NCBI RefSeq assembly: GCF_918698245.1
Contig: NZ_CAKKMS010000005.1
Coordinates: 310,001-374,000, forward strand
Length of the DNA stretch: 64,000 bases
Source: Pedobacter sp. Bi126
Lineage (GTDB): Bacteria > Bacteroidota > Bacteroidia > Sphingobacteriales > Sphingobacteriaceae
Direction of reading: 5' to 3'
Shown here: one piece after another, positions 46,807 to 56,197 of the stretch
Numbering within the stretch: position 1 is the stretch's first letter
Layout: each line of letters begins with the position of its first letter
Translations under genes and position numbers: made by a program
The notes under the pieces: generated by a model
Seen by the model: the letters and a program-made list of their open reading frames with translations, nothing else
Database searches by the model: none
Told to the model about the DNA's origin: nothing

Positions 46807-47070
46807 CTATTTCGGATATGTCCGTTCGATTTCACCTAGTATGGGCTTTTCTGGGAAAAAGTCTTTGATTGAACATTCAAATATTTCTGCGATCTTGTTT
46901 AAATGGTTTAAATTATATTTATCTGGAGTTTTGGTGCTTTCAACATTCCCGACAAATTTTCCATTTAAGCCCATTAAAATAGACAATTGCTTTTGACCAA
47001 TATTTTTTAAAAGCCTGATTTCCCTCACTTTATCAATTACAAACTGCTCAATTTCAGATGCTTTACCCAT
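46807..47070 (-). CDS. XRE-family transcriptional regulator
   Basis: An 87-aa protein with a helix-turn-helix at about residues 12-65 (LLKNIGQKQLSILMGLNGKFVGNVE, NLNHLNKIAEIFECS). Small XRE regulators often autoregulate; a perfect 16-bp palindrome 36 bp upstream of the start (47106-47121) is a good candidate operator. Confidence 0.85.
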   Translation of the reverse strand: MGKASEIEQFVIDKVREIRLLKNIGQKQLSILMGLNGKFVGNVESTKTPDKYNLNHLNKIAEIFECSIKDFFPEKPILGEIERTYPK

Positions 47071-47691
47071 TAAAACTAAGTAATGAATAATGAAAAAATA
47101 GTTTGCCCTACTATAGTAGGGTTTTTGGATTTTTTCGTTATATTTGGGGTATATTAAATAGGTATTAATAAGAGTCTTGCGGTCGCAATTTCTGACGCCG
47201 TGACGTAGGACAGCAGATTAATGCCCATATCTATGTGTAGAAATAATATATTTGTATTTCGAAATAGATGTGGGAACTGCTGTAATTCCGTGTCACGTAA
47301 GGCGTCAGAAACTTTATTGCACCACGGTTTGTAGTTCTCACATTTATTGAGCACATTCCATCAAGACTCGTATAACCAATACGAGTATGAAAAAAAGTAA
47401 TCCATTTTTCCGAGTGATTGACCAATACTTTAGGTGTGGATTATCTTTCTATTGTCCAGGTATCCTTATTTTTTTATCGTCCCAAATTTCTTCCCTATGT
47501 TCATGCCCATTCGACAGGATGTATGCACTGAAACCCAAAAATCCCGAATGAGATTACGTATGCCTACAGATGGCAACGCTTAAATTTCATTATGGATTGG
47601 GTATTGGTTCTTAAACCATCTGTAGGTATTTCTATTTGATCTAAAATTACTTTTAGATCTGGTTTCCTATTAATCAACTAACTGAACAATT
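47071..47691. repeat. Foldback-rich intergenic region
   Basis: No gene is present. Nested or adjacent inverted repeats are: TTTCTGACGCC (47189-47199) with GGCGTCAGAAA (47301-47311), with further imperfect pairing both inside and outside; ACTCGTAT-N5-ATACGAGT (47366-47386); CCTACAGATGG (47563-47573) with CCATCTGTAGG (47616-47626); and GATCTAAAA-N4-TTTTAGATC (47638-47659). The octamer ACCAATAC occurs at 47375 and 47422 and inverted at 47601. Confidence 0.6.
47106..47121. promoter_or_regulatory. Perfect palindrome upstream of the XRE gene
   Basis: CCCTACTATAGTAGGG is a perfect 16-bp palindrome placed 36 bp upstream of the XRE start codon. A T-run follows on the + strand, so it could also act as a hairpin for + strand transcription, but no + strand gene precedes it. 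Confidence 0.55.
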
Positions 47692-48252
47692 ATGAAAAAA
47701 TCGATAATTTTTATCGCAATGGCCGCGCTTTGCCTTTTTTTTAAAGCGTATGGGTTAAGTCTTCCTAACCAAGATATAAAGCCATTGGCAATAGGGGACA
47801 AGGTTCCTGAAATTGTATTTGCAAAAATCCTCAATGGTGCTAAACAGCCAATTTCGCTTTCTTCTCTAAAAGGAAAAGCGGTAATCCTTGACTTCTGGGC
47901 AACATGGTGCAGCTCATGTATTTCTGCATTTCCCAAGATGTATGGTTACCAAAAAGAGTATGCGAAGAATCTTCAAGTAATACTTGTTGGTGATGCCGAA
48001 ACGGATTCAGAAGAAGATCTGACATCTTTCCTTGCTAAAAGGGTTGGATCGAAGGACGAAATCGTGCTTCCAGTGGCCTCCCACGACAAGCTGACCACCG
48101 CATTATTTCCACACCGGGCTTTTCCACATTATGTATGGATCGGGGCAGACCGTAGGGTAAAGGCAATAACTTCCTCTTCAATGGTCAGCAAGCAAAATCT
48201 AGAAAATTTTATTGCTGGTCGTGATATATACGTTAAAACCAAGGAGTATTAG
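47692..48252 (+). CDS. TlpA-like thioredoxin-fold protein
   Basis: A 186-aa secreted protein with signal peptide (MKKSIIFIAMAALCLFFKAYG) and a redoxin domain whose active site is W72-C-S-S-C76. This is a periplasmic thiol oxidoreductase of the TlpA type, one Ser-Ser CXXC rather than the more common C-P-x-C or C-G-x-C. It is followed by SusC and SusD genes (2 and 17 bp), so it is the first gene of that operon. A role in thiol handling for a peptide or substrate handled by SusCD is inferred. Confidence 0.85.
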   Translation: MKKSIIFIAMAALCLFFKAYGLSLPNQDIKPLAIGDKVPEIVFAKILNGAKQPISLSSLKGKAVILDFWATWCSSCISAFPKMYGYQKEYAKNLQVILVGDAETDSEEDLTSFLAKRVGSKDEIVLPVASHDKLTTALFPHRAFPHYVWIGADRRVKAITSSSMVSKQNLENFIAGRDIYVKTKEY

Positions 48253-48254
48253 AG

Positions 48255-51200
48255 ATGGAGAAAATGATAAAGAAGGTGAAAAATACCCTTATTATTCTAA
48301 CATGGATTGCTTTAGTTATCCTGATCAATTTTGAAACTAGTACCGCACAGGTTAAGTTATTAAAACCTAAGATTTTCCGTGGCAAAATCATTTTAGCAGA
48401 TGCTGAAATTAAGGATGTCTACGTTCGGTCCAAACATTCCGGTTCTTCTATTATCTTACCAGATGGTAGTTTTGAACTCGCCATTAAATTTCTGCCAGAG
48501 ACCCTAAAATTTGAGGGGATAAACGTTTACGAAACGGTAAGGGTTTTGATAAGGGAAAAGGATCTGTTAGACGAAATGGTGATAAAAATGGTAGCCAAAC
48601 AAAGGGATTTGGGGGAGGTTGTTGTAAGTACAGGATATCAGCGTGTTAGGCCAAATGAAACAAACGGGGATATCTCTTTGATAGACAATAAATCGTTAAA
48701 TAATAGAACTGGTACAAACATATTAGACAGGTTATTGGGGCAGACTTCTGGTCTGAACGTTAATATTGGAAAGACCAATGCCAATCCCCAAAATAAAACG
48801 GGTATTTCTGTGCGAGGTCTAGGAACAATAAATGGCCCATTGGATCCGCTTATCGTGTTGGATGGTTTTATATACGAGGGTGATATTAACAATATCAATC
48901 CTTTTGATATTGAAAACATTTCGATATTGAAAGATGCTTCCGCCGCTTCAATTTGGGGTGCCCGTGCAGGCAATGGAGTTATCGTGCTGACATCCAAAAA
49001 AGCTAGGCTAAATCAGGTTCTTGACATTTCATTTAATGCCAATGCGACGATAAATACTTTACCGGATCTTACGCAATATCCTCAGATGTCTGTCTCGGAG
49101 ACAATAGAGGCAGAACGGTTTCTTTTCGATAAAGGGTATTTTAACAATAGAATCTCAACGAATTACATTGCGTTAACTCCTGCCGTGGAACTTTTCCTGT
49201 CCAAAAGAAACGGTAAAATAACTGATGCCCAGCTTGAAGCCGCGCTGGATGAATTTAGGAAAACTGATATTAACAAAGAATGGCTTGATGAATTTTACAC
49301 AAATGCACTTATTCAGCAGTATTCACTTAACATCAGAAGCGGCACAGTAAACCATGCATTTAGTCTCAGCGGGGGATACGACAGAGGATACGATCAGAAT
49401 TATTCAGCTTCAACCCGTTCTAATCTGCGTTTTACCGATCAGCTGAAATTTAACCCCAGATTAACACTGAATACTTCGCTAACTTTGACCTTCGCCGATT
49501 CCAGGTCAGGTCGTCCTTCATTTGGTTCGATCCGGGAAGGACAGAGGTTACCTTATCGTCATCTACGTGATGCATCTGGAAATCCGATTGTACTTGCAAC
49601 GGAATACAGAGCCGCCTATACTGATACTGCAGGAATGGGTAAACTGCTGGACTGGAAGTATTATCCAACTGAAGAATACAAACATGACGTAACCACTACT
49701 TCAAGAGAAGAGATTTTGGGAAGTGTTATGCTGTCCTATAGAATTCTGCCTTTTTTGAATGTGGAAGCAAGTTATCAAGGGCAGCGTCAGATTGCGAAGA
49801 CGGAGAACCTGACCGACGAAGAAAGTTATATTACCAGGGGGCTGATCAATTCATTCTCGCAGTTGAACTCCACAACAGGGCTAATAAAGTACAATTTACC
49901 AAGAGGAGGGATTTTCCGTTCAGATAACACATATACAAGTTCATCCACCGGCAGATTGCAGTTTAATATGGACAAGAACATTGGAGTGTCTTCAATTAAT
50001 GTGCTTGCAGGAATGGAGGTTCGGGGCGTTAAGACCGATGGGGATGGTAATGTGTTTTATGGATATCAAGAGGATCCATTGGGTTATCAGAGTGCGGATG
50101 TCCTGGGCATTTATAACCATTTTATTACTGGTGATATTCAGCAGATCGCTCCAGGTGCAAAGATCACAAGCTTGATGAACAGATTTGTCAGTGTTTATGC
50201 CAATGGTGCTTATACATACGCCGGGAAATACCGGCTTTCAGCTAGCGTCCGACGCGATGGATCAAATGTATTCGGAGCTTCTACAAACGAACGGTGGAAA
50301 CCTCTTTGGTCAGTTGGAGGCGGCTGGTCCGTTTCGAAGGAAGGATTTTATGATGTTAGTTGGCTACCTGAACTTAGGCTATCACTAACCTATGGCAAAA
50401 GTGGTAATGTCGATCTCTCAAAAACAGCTACCGCTACCGCCGTTTATGCATCCAATACACAATCAACCTTACCATTTGTCAGGGTCCGCCAGATCAATAA
50501 TCCCGATCTACGGTGGGAACAGCTTGCTCAGCTTAACTTAAAACTAGACTTTGCATCAAGGAATAACCGTTTGAGGGGTAGTATATCTTATTACAGGAAA
50601 AAGGGTACCGACCTCTATGGATCTTTTTTATACGACTATACCACATGGGGCAGTTCAGCTGAGCTAACCAGAAATGTCGCCGATATGGAGGGTAGGGGTA
50701 TTGATTTGGAATTGATGAGCAAAAATATCACAGCTCAGAGCTTTCAATGGAATACCAGTTTGTTTTTCAGTTTGAATAAGAGTAAGACAGTAAAATACTA
50801 TACCACTAACAATACCCTGACGGCGCTGTTTGGCGGAGGTAGTCAGATCACACCTTTGGTTGGATACCCTTTGTACAGTATTTCAGCATATAAATGGGGC
50901 GGACTTGACGCAAAAGGGAATCCGCAAGGTTATGTCAATGGCTTATTAAGTACCAACTATACAGCCATTGCCAATGAAGCGAGGCTGAGCGGAAATAATG
51001 TTCGTTTTTTCGGTGCAGCTTCACCTGTATATTTCGGCTCGGTAATGAATACTTTCGCTTACCGTAATCTAAGTTTGTCGTTTAACTTGAATTTTAAACT
51101 TGGATACTATGCAACAAAAAGAAGTATCAGCTATAATGCACTGGCCAGTATAGGAACTGCACATCCGGATTATTCGAAAAGATGGCAGAAGCCCGGCGAT

Positions 51201-51500
51201 GAGGCCAACACTGATGTACCTGCATTCCTGTATCCCATAGTTGTATCAAGGGATGCTTTTTACAGCAATTCAGAGGTTAATGTTTTTCGTGCCGACAATA
51301 TTAGATTGGACTATATCAACCTCAACTATAACCTGAATGCACAACATTGGAAATTTCCATTTAGATCCTTAGATATTTATCTGAACGGTTCCAATCTGGG
51401 CATTTTATGGAAGGCGAGTAAAGCAGTGGCTGATCCAGATTATCAAAACCAGATCGGCCAGACAAAAGCCATCACGTTAGGAGTCCGGGGTAATTTTTAA
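48255..51500 (+). CDS. SusC/RagA-type TonB-linked outer membrane protein
   Basis: A 1081-aa outer-membrane transporter. A signal peptide (MIKKVKNTLIILTWIALVILINFETSTA), a short N-terminal beta region, then the SusC plug: GDISLIDNKSLNNRTGTNILDRLLGQTSGLNVN, ISVRGLGTINGPLDPLIVLDGF, ILKDASAASIWGARAGNGVIVLTSKKA. A 22-strand-like barrel follows to the C-terminus ending in F. It imports a substrate with energy from TonB. No standard N-terminal CarboxypepD repeat of full length is seen. Directly followed by its SusD partner. Confidence 0.95.
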   Translation: MEKMIKKVKNTLIILTWIALVILINFETSTAQVKLLKPKIFRGKIILADAEIKDVYVRSKHSGSSIILPDGSFELAIKFLPETLKFEGINVYETVRVLIREKDLLDEMVIKMVAKQRDLGEVVVSTGYQRVRPNETNGDISLIDNKSLNNRTGTNILDRLLGQTSGLNVNIGKTNANPQNKTGISVRGLGTINGPLDPLIVLDGFIYEGDINNINPFDIENISILKDASAASIWGARAGNGVIVLTSKKARLNQVLDISFNANATINTLPDLTQYPQMSVSETIEAERFLFDKGYFNNRISTNYIALTPAVELFLSKRNGKITDAQLEAALDEFRKTDINKEWLDEFYTNALIQQYSLNIRSGTVNHAFSLSGGYDRGYDQNYSASTRSNLRFTDQLKFNPRLTLNTSLTLTFADSRSGRPSFGSIREGQRLPYRHLRDASGNPIVLATEYRAAYTDTAGMGKLLDWKYYPTEEYKHDVTTTSREEILGSVMLSYRILPFLNVEASYQGQRQIAKTENLTDEESYITRGLINSFSQLNSTTGLIKYNLPRGGIFRSDNTYTSSSTGRLQFNMDKNIGVSSINVLAGMEVRGVKTDGDGNVFYGYQEDPLGYQSADVLGIYNHFITGDIQQIAPGAKITSLMNRFVSVYANGAYTYAGKYRLSASVRRDGSNVFGASTNERWKPLWSVGGGWSVSKEGFYDVSWLPELRLSLTYGKSGNVDLSKTATATAVYASNTQSTLPFVRVRQINNPDLRWEQLAQLNLKLDFASRNNRLRGSISYYRKKGTDLYGSFLYDYTTWGSSAELTRNVADMEGRGIDLELMSKNITAQSFQWNTSLFFSLNKSKTVKYYTTNNTLTALFGGGSQITPLVGYPLYSISAYKWGGLDAKGNPQGYVNGLLSTNYTAIANEARLSGNNVRFFGAASPVYFGSVMNTFAYRNLSLSFNLNFKLGYYATKRSISYNALASIGTAHPDYSKRWQKPGDEANTDVPAFLYPIVVSRDAFYSNSEVNVFRADNIRLDYINLNYNLNAQHWKFPFRSLDIYLNGSNLGILWKASKAVADPDYQNQIGQTKAITLGVRGNF

Positions 51501-51517
51501 AACATAATAATAAGTTT

Positions 51518-52885
51518 ATGGTAACGAAATATTTTATTGGGACGGTTTGCTGTACCCTTATAATGATAAGTCTCGCTGGATGTGAGAAATTCCTGTCAGT
51601 TAAATCTGACGCAAAACTTTTGATTCCCAAGACTATCCCAGATCTTCAGGGAATGCTGGACGATGTTACGCTGATGAACATTGCGAGAACACCATCTTAT
51701 GGAGAAGCCTCCTCCGATGACGTTTATTATCCACCAAGCCAGATCGATGGAGGATCTGAAATTGCAAGGAACGTTTACAGTTGGAAAAAATTTGACTATC
51801 AGTATCCAAATGAATGGGCAACAGCCTATCTACCGATATATAACTCTAATTTCTGTTTGGAAGGCATTTCGGCAATAGAACGTTTAGGTACCAATGCCGC
51901 TGGATGGGATAACGTAAAAGGATCTGCGCTGTTTTTTAGAAGTTTTTATTTCTTTCTCCTGACCACACAGTTTGGTCTGGGGTATGGCAATGGGACTTCC
52001 GATCAGGATCTTGGGATAGTGCTTAGGCTCTCTTCAGATTTCAATGTCCCTTCGAAAAGATCAACTGTCAAAGAGTGCCTGCTACAGGCACTCTCGGATG
52101 CGAAAGGTGCGGCAGAACTTTTGCCGAATGACCCGTTGGTGAAATTTCGTCCTTCGAAGGCTGCTGCATACGCGCAACTTGCCAGAATTTATCTTTACAT
52201 GCACGATTATACAAATGCATTGTATTACGCAGATCAGTGTTTGCGCATTAAAGCTACTTTAATGGATTACAACGGTGATTCTGATGTGGTCGGGCTGGAT
52301 CTTGCGATTCCGTTTAAGCGCTTCAACAAAGAGACGATCTTTCATGCTGAAATGTTTGCTGGTTTTTCTGTACATATTCCAGTGAATGCTAAGATTGACC
52401 CATTACTTTATTCAAGCTATGAGCCTGACGATCTTCGTAAACGGGCGTTTTTTAGGGCGAACACAGGCTTTCAGCAGTTTAAAGGAAGTTATGCGGGCAC
52501 TGCTAACTTATTTTCAGGAATTGCTGTAGACGAGATATATCTGATACGTGCTGAGTGCAGAGCAAGGCTTGGGGATATGGATGGTGGAATGGATGACCTG
52601 AACGCCCTACTTATCAAGAGATGGAAAAATACAGTGATTTATATTCCACGTACTGCACAGGGCCAGAATGATGCAATTAGCCAAATACTTATGGAAAGAA
52701 GAAAAGAGCTTTTAATGAGGGGATTGAGGTGGTCAGATATTAAGAGATATAATAAGGAAGGGGCAGGCATCAGGTTACGGCGCGTTTTGACCGGGATTAC
52801 CTTTTACTTAGAACCAAATGCTCCATTTTATGCGCTACCATTGCCGAATGATATTATCGAGATTGCTGAACTAAAACAAAATTAG
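51518..52885 (+). CDS. SusD/RagB-family lipoprotein
   Basis: A 455-aa lipoprotein: signal peptide ending in the lipobox LAGC (lipidated Cys22), then the helical SusD fold with TPR-like segments and conserved SKAAAYAQLARIYLYMHDYTNALYYADQ and RRKELLMRGLRWSDIKRYN blocks. It is the surface-exposed substrate-binding lid for the SusC transporter encoded 17 bp upstream. Substrate cannot be told from sequence; the accompanying TlpA and DUF6520-like genes point away from a simple glycan locus. Confidence 0.93.
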   Translation: MVTKYFIGTVCCTLIMISLAGCEKFLSVKSDAKLLIPKTIPDLQGMLDDVTLMNIARTPSYGEASSDDVYYPPSQIDGGSEIARNVYSWKKFDYQYPNEWATAYLPIYNSNFCLEGISAIERLGTNAAGWDNVKGSALFFRSFYFFLLTTQFGLGYGNGTSDQDLGIVLRLSSDFNVPSKRSTVKECLLQALSDAKGAAELLPNDPLVKFRPSKAAAYAQLARIYLYMHDYTNALYYADQCLRIKATLMDYNGDSDVVGLDLAIPFKRFNKETIFHAEMFAGFSVHIPVNAKIDPLLYSSYEPDDLRKRAFFRANTGFQQFKGSYAGTANLFSGIAVDEIYLIRAECRARLGDMDGGMDDLNALLIKRWKNTVIYIPRTAQGQNDAISQILMERRKELLMRGLRWSDIKRYNKEGAGIRLRRVLTGITFYLEPNAPFYALPLPNDIIEIAELKQN

Positions 52886-52946
52886 ATTAATAGTTAGTTT
52901 AATGATCAAAGTACAGGGCCGGATGGCCCTGACTTTGTTAAAAAAG

Positions 52947-53330
52947 CTATTGTGCTTTATTGGTAATTGACATATCCTCATCAGCTGAACCTGTGACAAA
53001 ATAGCTTTCCTCGTCATCACCCGTGTAAAGACTACTTGTCAGATTTGCGGTGCCCTGTAATTGGCCAGATAAAATATAGCTACTGTCAATTATCAATCTA
53101 CATGGAGCCTGTGGTGAGGAATCACAGGTTTGCGAGTTTGTAGATGTGGTCCAGTTGGATTCGTTTTGTACTTCTGCCTGAGAGAAGTCAGGGCCATGAT
53201 AGTAAACAGTTGTAGGAACGCGTTTAAATGCTTTTAATGGCGAGCCTTTAAAAGCTGACTGCGTTAATACTAAGGTTAATCCTAAAATAAAGGCGAAAGC
53301 GCCGAAGCTGATTTTTTTTATTGTTTTCAT
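52947..53330 (-). CDS. DUF6520-like secreted small protein
   Basis: A 127-aa secreted protein: MKTIKKISFGAFAFILGLTLVLTQSAF signal region, then a short polar chain with two cysteines in the segment SQTCDSSPQAPCRL. This matches the DUF6520 style of Bacteroidota (assignment from memory). With a MauE gene upstream on the same strand and the TlpA-SusCD operon converging from the other side, it could be a disulfide-bonded substrate or signal. Function unknown. Confidence 0.6.
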   Translation of the reverse strand: MKTIKKISFGAFAFILGLTLVLTQSAFKGSPLKAFKRVPTTVYYHGPDFSQAEVQNESNWTTSTNSQTCDSSPQAPCRLIIDSSYILSGQLQGTANLTSSLYTGDDEESYFVTGSADEDMSITNKAQ

Positions 53331-53446
53331 GTTTAGGGATGCTTTTTACATTGAAAAAGCAAGCGAAAAAGTTTGGTTAATGGTGCTCTGCACCGAAGGT
53401 TAATTAAGTCTAGTGGTTTAAGCTGCTTAAACCATTTCATATTCTT

Positions 53447-53878
53447 TTAAATGATTTTGAGGGCCTCCTTTCTTTGTTGGTGAATTTCGTATAGTACCCA
53501 GCTGTTTAGACTGAGAAAAATAACATTGAAGAGCAGATGGGTGTTCCAGGTTAGGAAACTCAGCACCCCGCCACAGCTACAGGGAGCTTTGTTGAATACT
53601 CCCAAAAGGATAAGCCCGATATAAATTGTAAATAACAGCAATAATGATACGGAAAGCCAAAGTCCTTTATATCGTGTAGTTTTTTTGGCAAGGAGATAGG
53701 CAGCCAATAACTCGGTTACCGGTAGGGCTATTATTAAAATGTTTTCAATACCCCAAGGCATATGCTGCATGTGTAGCTGGTACTTGAATGTATTAAACTC
53801 AAGTAATTTTGAGCAGGCAGTATAAACCCAAAGAATAATAAGCGCACTCACTCCAAAGATTAAAAACCGTTCTTTCAT
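53447..53878 (-). CDS. MauE/DoxX-like membrane protein
   Basis: A 143-aa protein with four hydrophobic segments and a C100-S-C102-G-G motif in a loop (KAPCSCGGVLSF), characteristic of the MauE-type family involved in disulfide chemistry. It starts the pair with the DUF6520-like gene (117 bp apart). Role in oxidising or exporting the neighbouring small protein is inferred. Confidence 0.8.
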   Translation of the reverse strand: MKERFLIFGVSALIILWVYTACSKLLEFNTFKYQLHMQHMPWGIENILIIALPVTELLAAYLLAKKTTRYKGLWLSVSLLLLFTIYIGLILLGVFNKAPCSCGGVLSFLTWNTHLLFNVIFLSLNSWVLYEIHQQRKEALKII

Positions 53879-53987
53879 GTTTTTTAGATTTCCTTCACAA
53901 AATTCACTACATACTTTCTCTTTTGATGTTCTGCTTGGAGAAGAAAATTCCTAAAAGTTGTAATACTGGGTTCCTAATGAGGAAAAT

Positions 53988-54578
53988 TTACCCTCTTCCT
54001 CCGCTTAAGTATTTGCCTTTAAGTGTACTTAGTGTATGCGCATGCATTCCAGTCGAGTCGGCAATGTCGATAGAGGATGCCAATTGAAAGACATTTGGAT
54101 GGATTTCAAGTAAGGCAGCAAAACGGTCTTCTGCCTTAAGATTTTTAATGTCAAATGCCAGGTGGAATAGCTTATTACAGTTCTCCAGGCTGATTTTTTC
54201 GATTATTTTATGAAACTCTGGGAACAACTTATAAAGATTGTAAATATGGCCAGAGGGTATTCCCATCAAGGTTGCCCCGCCAATCACCGAGGTTCGTAGG
54301 TCAAAGTCTTCAAGATTGGTTTCTAAGAATTGCGGTAGCATCAGCCCTTCAAAATGTAAGAGCAAGATGGATTTACCTGGTTCAATTTTACTCTCAAGTT
54401 TTGTCTTTAAAGTCCCTTTATGGATAAATGTAATGGGAAAATCGCTCCAGAGAGCCTTTCCTATCACCTGAGCATCAGAGAGAATAATCTCCCTCAAAAT
54501 AACTTTTAAATATGCTTTCAGGGGGCTTGTCATTTGATGATAACTATCAAGTTTTGTGTAAAGTGGTTCGTAGTCCAT
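53988..54578 (-). CDS. Crp/Fnr-like transcriptional regulator
   Basis: About 196 aa from the ATG at 54576-54578 (MDYEPLYTKLDSYHQ); the longer frame to 54647 is less likely. It has a cyclic-nucleotide-binding-like N-terminal part (FIHKGTL, LLLHFEG) and a C-terminal helix-turn-helix-like end (SSIDIADSTGMHAHTLSTLKGKYL). Weak similarity by eye. A TACCACC inverted repeat lies 43-60 bp upstream of the start (54621-54648), the same motif found in front of the HTH gene at 56198. Confidence 0.6.
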   Translation of the reverse strand: MDYEPLYTKLDSYHQMTSPLKAYLKVILREIILSDAQVIGKALWSDFPITFIHKGTLKTKLESKIEPGKSILLLHFEGLMLPQFLETNLEDFDLRTSVIGGATLMGIPSGHIYNLYKLFPEFHKIIEKISLENCNKLFHLAFDIKNLKAEDRFAALLEIHPNVFQLASSIDIADSTGMHAHTLSTLKGKYLSGGRG

Positions 54579-54620
54579 TGTTTTTAAATCCAAATAAAAA
54601 GGATTTTGGTACTTGGTCAA

Positions 54621-54648
54621 GTGGTATTTTCTACCACCCCATACCACC
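54621..54648. promoter_or_regulatory. TACCACC dyad upstream of the Crp-like gene
   Basis: GTGGTA (54621-54626) pairs with TACCAC (54632-54637) across a TTTTC loop, and a further TACCACC follows at 54642-54648. Candidate operator; the same motif is repeated at 56091-56178. Confidence 0.55.
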
Positions 54649-54773
54649 CCCTGCTAAAATGCGCTATAAATTGAGAATTGTTGGTTTTCCAATAATCGTT
54701 ATGAAGGTGAGCGACAAATCCTATAAACTATCGGTTAAGAGAGGATTGGCAAAGATTACTGGTGTATATGGAA

Positions 54774-55898
54774 TTAATATTGACTTTGAGCTTTGGCAAG
54801 CATTTGAGCTAGTTTATCGCTTACAATGCCGATATCTACAGAATTTGGAACGTAATAGCCATTACTAAAGCTTTTCTCCGAAATTTTTTCAGTCTCTATA
54901 GTACTCACATGTGAAATAATATATTCGTGTACTCTTTTTGCTTTACGTTCAGTAATGATCCCAACCTCTACAACGAGATAGATCAGATAAGCAAGCTGCT
55001 TTACAGAAAGCGAAACTTTATAGGTAGAGTCAAGAATTCCTGAATTCAAGAGTTCGGAGTTCAAAAAATCCAGTTGTTTCATAAAGTCCAGTTCAGCGTC
55101 TATTGCCGTTATCAGGGAATCATTTATAGCTGGCAGAAAAGAATTATAGGGAATGATACTTTCAACTGGTATTTGCGAGATCATTTTTTTTTGAAAGATG
55201 AGATCCCGGAAGTGTTCAGAAATGGTGGACGATTCCCTGAGTTTTCCAATTATATTTTGCATATAATATTCAAAGAACCTGGGATGATTAAATTTCCAGG
55301 AGATCAGCATTTTTAAAAGTTTTTCTTTAGAAATTTCCCCTTTTACATTAGTCTGCAGGTAATTGAATAAATGATCACTAAAATCTAAATGTAAAAATCT
55401 TGGACAGCCATCGAGCCGCAAGTACAACGCATCTACCAATATCTCGGTTAGTTCCTGATCTATATCAGATCTTTTTAACAGATTAAGGTGATGTTCTATG
55501 GTGTTCTTAATATCTTTATTATGATTTGAGATGATCTTATTCGTTAAAAAAGATTTTTGATCAAACTGATCATGAAAATAGGTGAAAATGTGCCAGATGA
55601 TTGTGTCCAGTCCGTCTAAAATTGTTATAAGTGGCTTTTCTCTTTCATCCGTCAGATCCTCCTTGAAAGAAATTATATCTTCGATTTCTTTTGAGATCCT
55701 TATTATTGACCCGAGTTGAAGATTGATAAATTCGCTAAAAGTCGAGATGTCAGTTGGTTGGTGGCTATCGATTCTCCGGATTATCCTATGAATTTCTGCT
55801 TCAATTTCCATCTGAATTGTTGAGGCATCGTTTTCCATGTTCAGGTTGTTATTTATTAGGTAAATGATCTGTTTAAAATAATCGAGTTGAAAATCCAT
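54774..55898 (-). CDS. Hypothetical helical protein
   Basis: A 374-aa protein rich in helices, acidic in the middle, with a C-terminal block LSVKQLAYLIYLVVEVGIITERKAKRV. I cannot name a family; I considered RteC-type regulators but the match is too thin. Situated between the Crp-like gene and the transfer region, it may be regulatory. The start is the ATG at 55896-55898. Confidence 0.5.
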   Translation of the reverse strand: MDFQLDYFKQIIYLINNNLNMENDASTIQMEIEAEIHRIIRRIDSHQPTDISTFSEFINLQLGSIIRISKEIEDIISFKEDLTDEREKPLITILDGLDTIIWHIFTYFHDQFDQKSFLTNKIISNHNKDIKNTIEHHLNLLKRSDIDQELTEILVDALYLRLDGCPRFLHLDFSDHLFNYLQTNVKGEISKEKLLKMLISWKFNHPRFFEYYMQNIIGKLRESSTISEHFRDLIFQKKMISQIPVESIIPYNSFLPAINDSLITAIDAELDFMKQLDFLNSELLNSGILDSTYKVSLSVKQLAYLIYLVVEVGIITERKAKRVHEYIISHVSTIETEKISEKSFSNGYYVPNSVDIGIVSDKLAQMLAKAQSQY

Positions 55899-55929
55899 TG
55901 CTTTGAAATTTAGGAAGCATTAAGTTTCT

Positions 55930-55941
55930 CCTAAATTTAGG
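55930..55941. promoter_or_regulatory. 12-bp palindrome CCTAAATTTAGG
   Basis: Perfect palindrome 32 bp upstream of the 374-aa gene's start. Candidate regulator site; no other evidence. Confidence 0.35.
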
Positions 55942-56090
55942 TTTGGTATTATTTTCTGGGAAATAAACTACACGAGCAGTTATCCTGAAAGTACCAACAT
56001 CAATATGGCCGTGATGAATTAACCTTGTAGTTTGTTGATAGCTACTCATTCCGGCTTCTTATCCACCCGAGCGGAGTGGGGGTGGTAAGT

Positions 56091-56178
56091 TTTACCACCT
56101 AACTACAACTTGACACTTTGATCATAGATTAGTCTTTTTGCATCAACTGTTTATTGTATTAAAGTCAGATTTACCACC
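56091..56178. promoter_or_regulatory. GGTGGTAA/TTACCACC sites upstream of the HTH gene
   Basis: GGTGGTAA (56091-56098) pairs with TTACCACC (56102-56109) across a 3-base loop, and a third TTACCACC is at 56171-56178, 20 bp before the HTH start. The same motif occurs upstream of the Crp-like gene. Confidence 0.55.
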
Positions 56179-56197
56179 TGTATTAACAGAAACCGAT

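Noticed and set aside
47071..47691. Integron or attC-like array
   Set aside because: Inverted repeats are irregular and no integrase or cassette genes are adjacent.
54774..55898. RteC family regulator
   Set aside because: Only the C-terminal helical block is faintly similar; no firm motif.
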